Source: Moringa oleifera (lineage: Eukaryota > Streptophyta > Magnoliopsida > Brassicales > Moringaceae). From it: 64,000 nt of DNA. Of this stretch, positions 61,982-64,000 are shown piece after piece. The position numbers and the translations under genes are program-made. The stretch covers positions 220,001 through 284,000 of the forward strand of contig JAJFZO010000902.1 in assembly GCA_021397835.1 (NCBI GenBank). The letters are read 5' to 3'. Each line of letters starts with the position of its first letter. Within the stretch, counting starts at the first letter, position 1. The notes under the pieces are model-generated. The model did not search any database, was not told the DNA's origin, and saw nothing but the letters and a program-made list of their open reading frames with translations.

Positions 61982-62592
61982 TTCCTATACGTCACAGCCC
62001 AAAAAACTTCTATTCTCGCTGTTATCTCTGCGATTTCAACAGCACGAGAAAAGCATTAGGTATATTCCTTTAGCTTTATCCTTTTTGTTTTTCTTTACTG
62101 GAAGCAGGGCACAAATAAATTTTTTTTTTCAAAAACAGCTTAAGAAAACTTCGATTATAAAAAGAGAAAATGCCGCCACTCGAATTGAGCCAACAGAACT
62201 GGACCTTGTTAGGTCAAGAGAGAGCCTAATATTCGACCAAAACACAAAAAATGTTTTCTCAGCAACCAAAAAGAGAATCACAGGATCTTGAGACGAAACG
62301 GACTTCAACAATTGGGAGACCAGGGCATTCAACAGACGAACAATTTTAAACAAATAGTTGAGCAGATAGAAAATCGACAACAAACATGATTTATTTCCCG
62401 TGAGAAACAGCACAGATCCAATCGAAATCGAGGCAAAACAACTCCGAAGATGGAGAGGTAGGAAGCAGATGCATTAGCAGCAGAAACACAGTACCTGAGT
62501 TCGTGCTTTTACCAAACACAAACAGAGGCGTTGATTTCGCGTATCTACCTCAACGTTGCTTCTAGTCCTACCCGTCGCTTGGAAAAATGCAA
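61982..62592 (-). other. 5' leader of the pyruvate kinase gene, probably with a leader intron
   Basis: On the minus strand a donor-like CTCAG/GTACTGTG lies at about 62496, and an acceptor-like AAATCGCAG/AGATAAC lies near 62030. The pair would remove about 465 bp between a short leader exon and the ATG exon. Leader introns are common in plant housekeeping genes. The splice is inferred from these sites only. Confidence 0.5.
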
Positions 62593-62600
62593 ATTATATA
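62593..62600 (-). promoter_or_regulatory. Putative TATA box of the pyruvate kinase gene
   Basis: The minus-strand sequence is CCACGTATATAATTTGC, a TATATAAT box preceded by an ACGT core. It lies about 95 bp upstream of the proposed leader-intron donor, which leaves room for a short first exon. Confidence 0.55.
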
Positions 62601-64000
62601 CGTGGTGCGCGAGGGCGAGTGCGAGTAGATGGAGCTCGTGCCCTTTTGAACCAGTGGAGTACCACATGGTAAGTTGAATTAAACGGTGGGCAGCTTTGGA
62701 CAGGTGGACAGACTTGAGGCCGCTGTTTGTATTGATAGGCGATAAACTGAATAATAAATAAATAAATATCACTTTTTTAATTTTTTTTTCCTGTTGATTC
62801 TTACATTAGTTTGATTTTAAATATTTTAGAAATTTTAAATTTATATTATAATCTTTTAATATTTCACTCATTCAAAATCAGAAGAACAACTCATTCAAGC
62901 TTAACATGAAAAAATATATAAAAAACACAAAAACATATTTTGAGCAGTTTTGTTTTAAAATTTTCTAAAAAGATGACAATAATTTTTATATTATGTCAAA
63001 AAGATATATATTTTATAAAAATATATTTAAATTTATGAAATTAATAACATCTTTTTTGGATAGCCTATAAAAATTTTGTTAAATTAATATTTTATTATAA
63101 TTTATTTATAAAAATATATAAATATTGTTATAAAATTTAAAAGAAAAAACTAAATATTTCAAAAGATAAAAAAGGATTAGGGGTATGGCAGCGCCTTTGG
63201 GAGCAAGGAAAGGCGCAGTGGGTTAGTCCATTGTTTTGGTTGAGTTGGTGTGCGCTACACCCCACCGTTTTAGGGATGTTCAGTTGAGTTTGACGAGTAG
63301 TTTTTCTTTCGCGGGTCTCAATAAAGGTCACGCAAATTATAGCACAACGTGTTTTTGAGCCCTTTGCCACCTTCATGTACCGGTCGCCAGGCTGTCGCAC
63401 TCGCTCTACCAAAGGCCCTTGACATGTTTTTCATTTCGGATGGAGAATGATTAATTTTAATTAAAAAAATTATGTTTTAATGTTTGTGCTATATAAAAAT
63501 TAATATTTAAATGTCAGTGAAAAGTAAATTTTTTAAAATAATATTTTAATTAAAAAATAATATCAAAATAAATTCTAATGTATTCGCATTATTTAATCAA
63601 GTTTTTTTAATATTTTTTAAATCAATTTTGCATGTCAATTTTTAATTTAATTTAAATTGATTTTTATTTTTAATTTTTTAAGGAAATAATTTAAATTAAA
63701 AATTTTATGCTATAAATTTGTGTTAAAAAATTTTATAAATGTTGTCGTTATCAAAATTTTTAATATTTTTTTAATCTTAAAAATATTTTTATAATTTTAA
63801 ATAATATAAAATTTTTAAAATATATATTTTTAATAATTAAAAAATTACAAAAAATTTTCATGATGATAACATGAATATTTTTTTACATATATAAAAAATT
63901 TTAAGTTAAAATATATTGTAAAAAATCTTCAATTTTAATTATCTTTTTTAAAAAAATTTAAAAATGAGATCGGCTCATACATAAAATTAATCTCAAAAAA
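62601..64000. other. Upstream and intergenic DNA
   Basis: 62601-62760 is probably promoter. 62760-63170 and 63430-64000 are very AT-rich. A more GC-balanced island at 63180-63420 has no recognisable exon or RNA gene, and its nature is unknown. Confidence 0.5.

Noticed and set aside
1..64000. CRISPR arrays, bacterial operons, tRNA or rRNA genes
   Set aside because: Spliced plant genes and plant transposons exclude a bacterial origin. The regular repeats are contiguous satellites without unique spacers. No tRNA cloverleaf or rRNA core was recognised by eye.

Overview
This window is nuclear DNA from a flowering plant, most likely a woody eudicot of the rosid type. The evidence is AT-rich intergenic sequence, GT-AG introns, plant gene families, a plastid DNA insertion and plant-type copia, LINE, CACTA and hAT elements. 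A guess at Citrus or a relative rests only on the GC-rich satellite of about 182 bp, which recalls the roughly 181-bp GC-rich Citrus satellite; I could not compare sequences.

Left third (1-16000), repeat-rich. A GC-rich tandem array of about 326-bp monomers arranged as dimers (1-1925) is followed by a spacer and a very long GC-rich array of about 182-bp units (about 2540-11348, roughly 48 units). That array runs directly into an uninterrupted eight-exon segment encoding the C-terminal part of a CACTA-transposon protein with a Ulp1-type cysteine protease domain. Palindromic subterminal repeats and a CACTA-type terminus follow, ending at 13850. A LINE ORF1 relic lies at 14590-15230.

Middle (16900-37733). 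A DUF789 gene on + (376 aa, six exons) is followed by a tandemly duplicated, decayed copia gag/pre-integrase region. The second copy is interrupted by a mosaic plastid insertion (27434-29497) with pieces of accD, ndhF, atpF and rps12. A 5'-truncated LINE (RT tail plus RNase H) comes next, then a DUF3531 gene on - (360 aa, eight exons).

Right part (39334-62600). Two tandem GH27 alpha-galactosidase genes on - (425 and 408 aa) have identical lengths for exons 2-15. They are separated by a decayed hAT transposase and small hAT-like elements. A CACTA relic and a complete three-exon cytosolic pyruvate kinase gene on - (510 aa) follow. Every exon was read by joining GT-AG boundaries so that frame and family motifs hold; the summed lengths of all five genes are whole codon numbers. 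From memory, DUF789, alpha-galactosidase, DUF3531 and pyruvate kinase genes also cluster on Arabidopsis chromosome 5 (At5g083xx-085xx), which suggests conserved microsynteny.

The five host genes do not form one pathway. The galactosidases act on galactosides in the wall, apoplast or vacuole, pyruvate kinase is glycolytic, and the DUF genes have no assigned role. The most unusual structure is the satellite array fused in frame to the CACTA coding segment.
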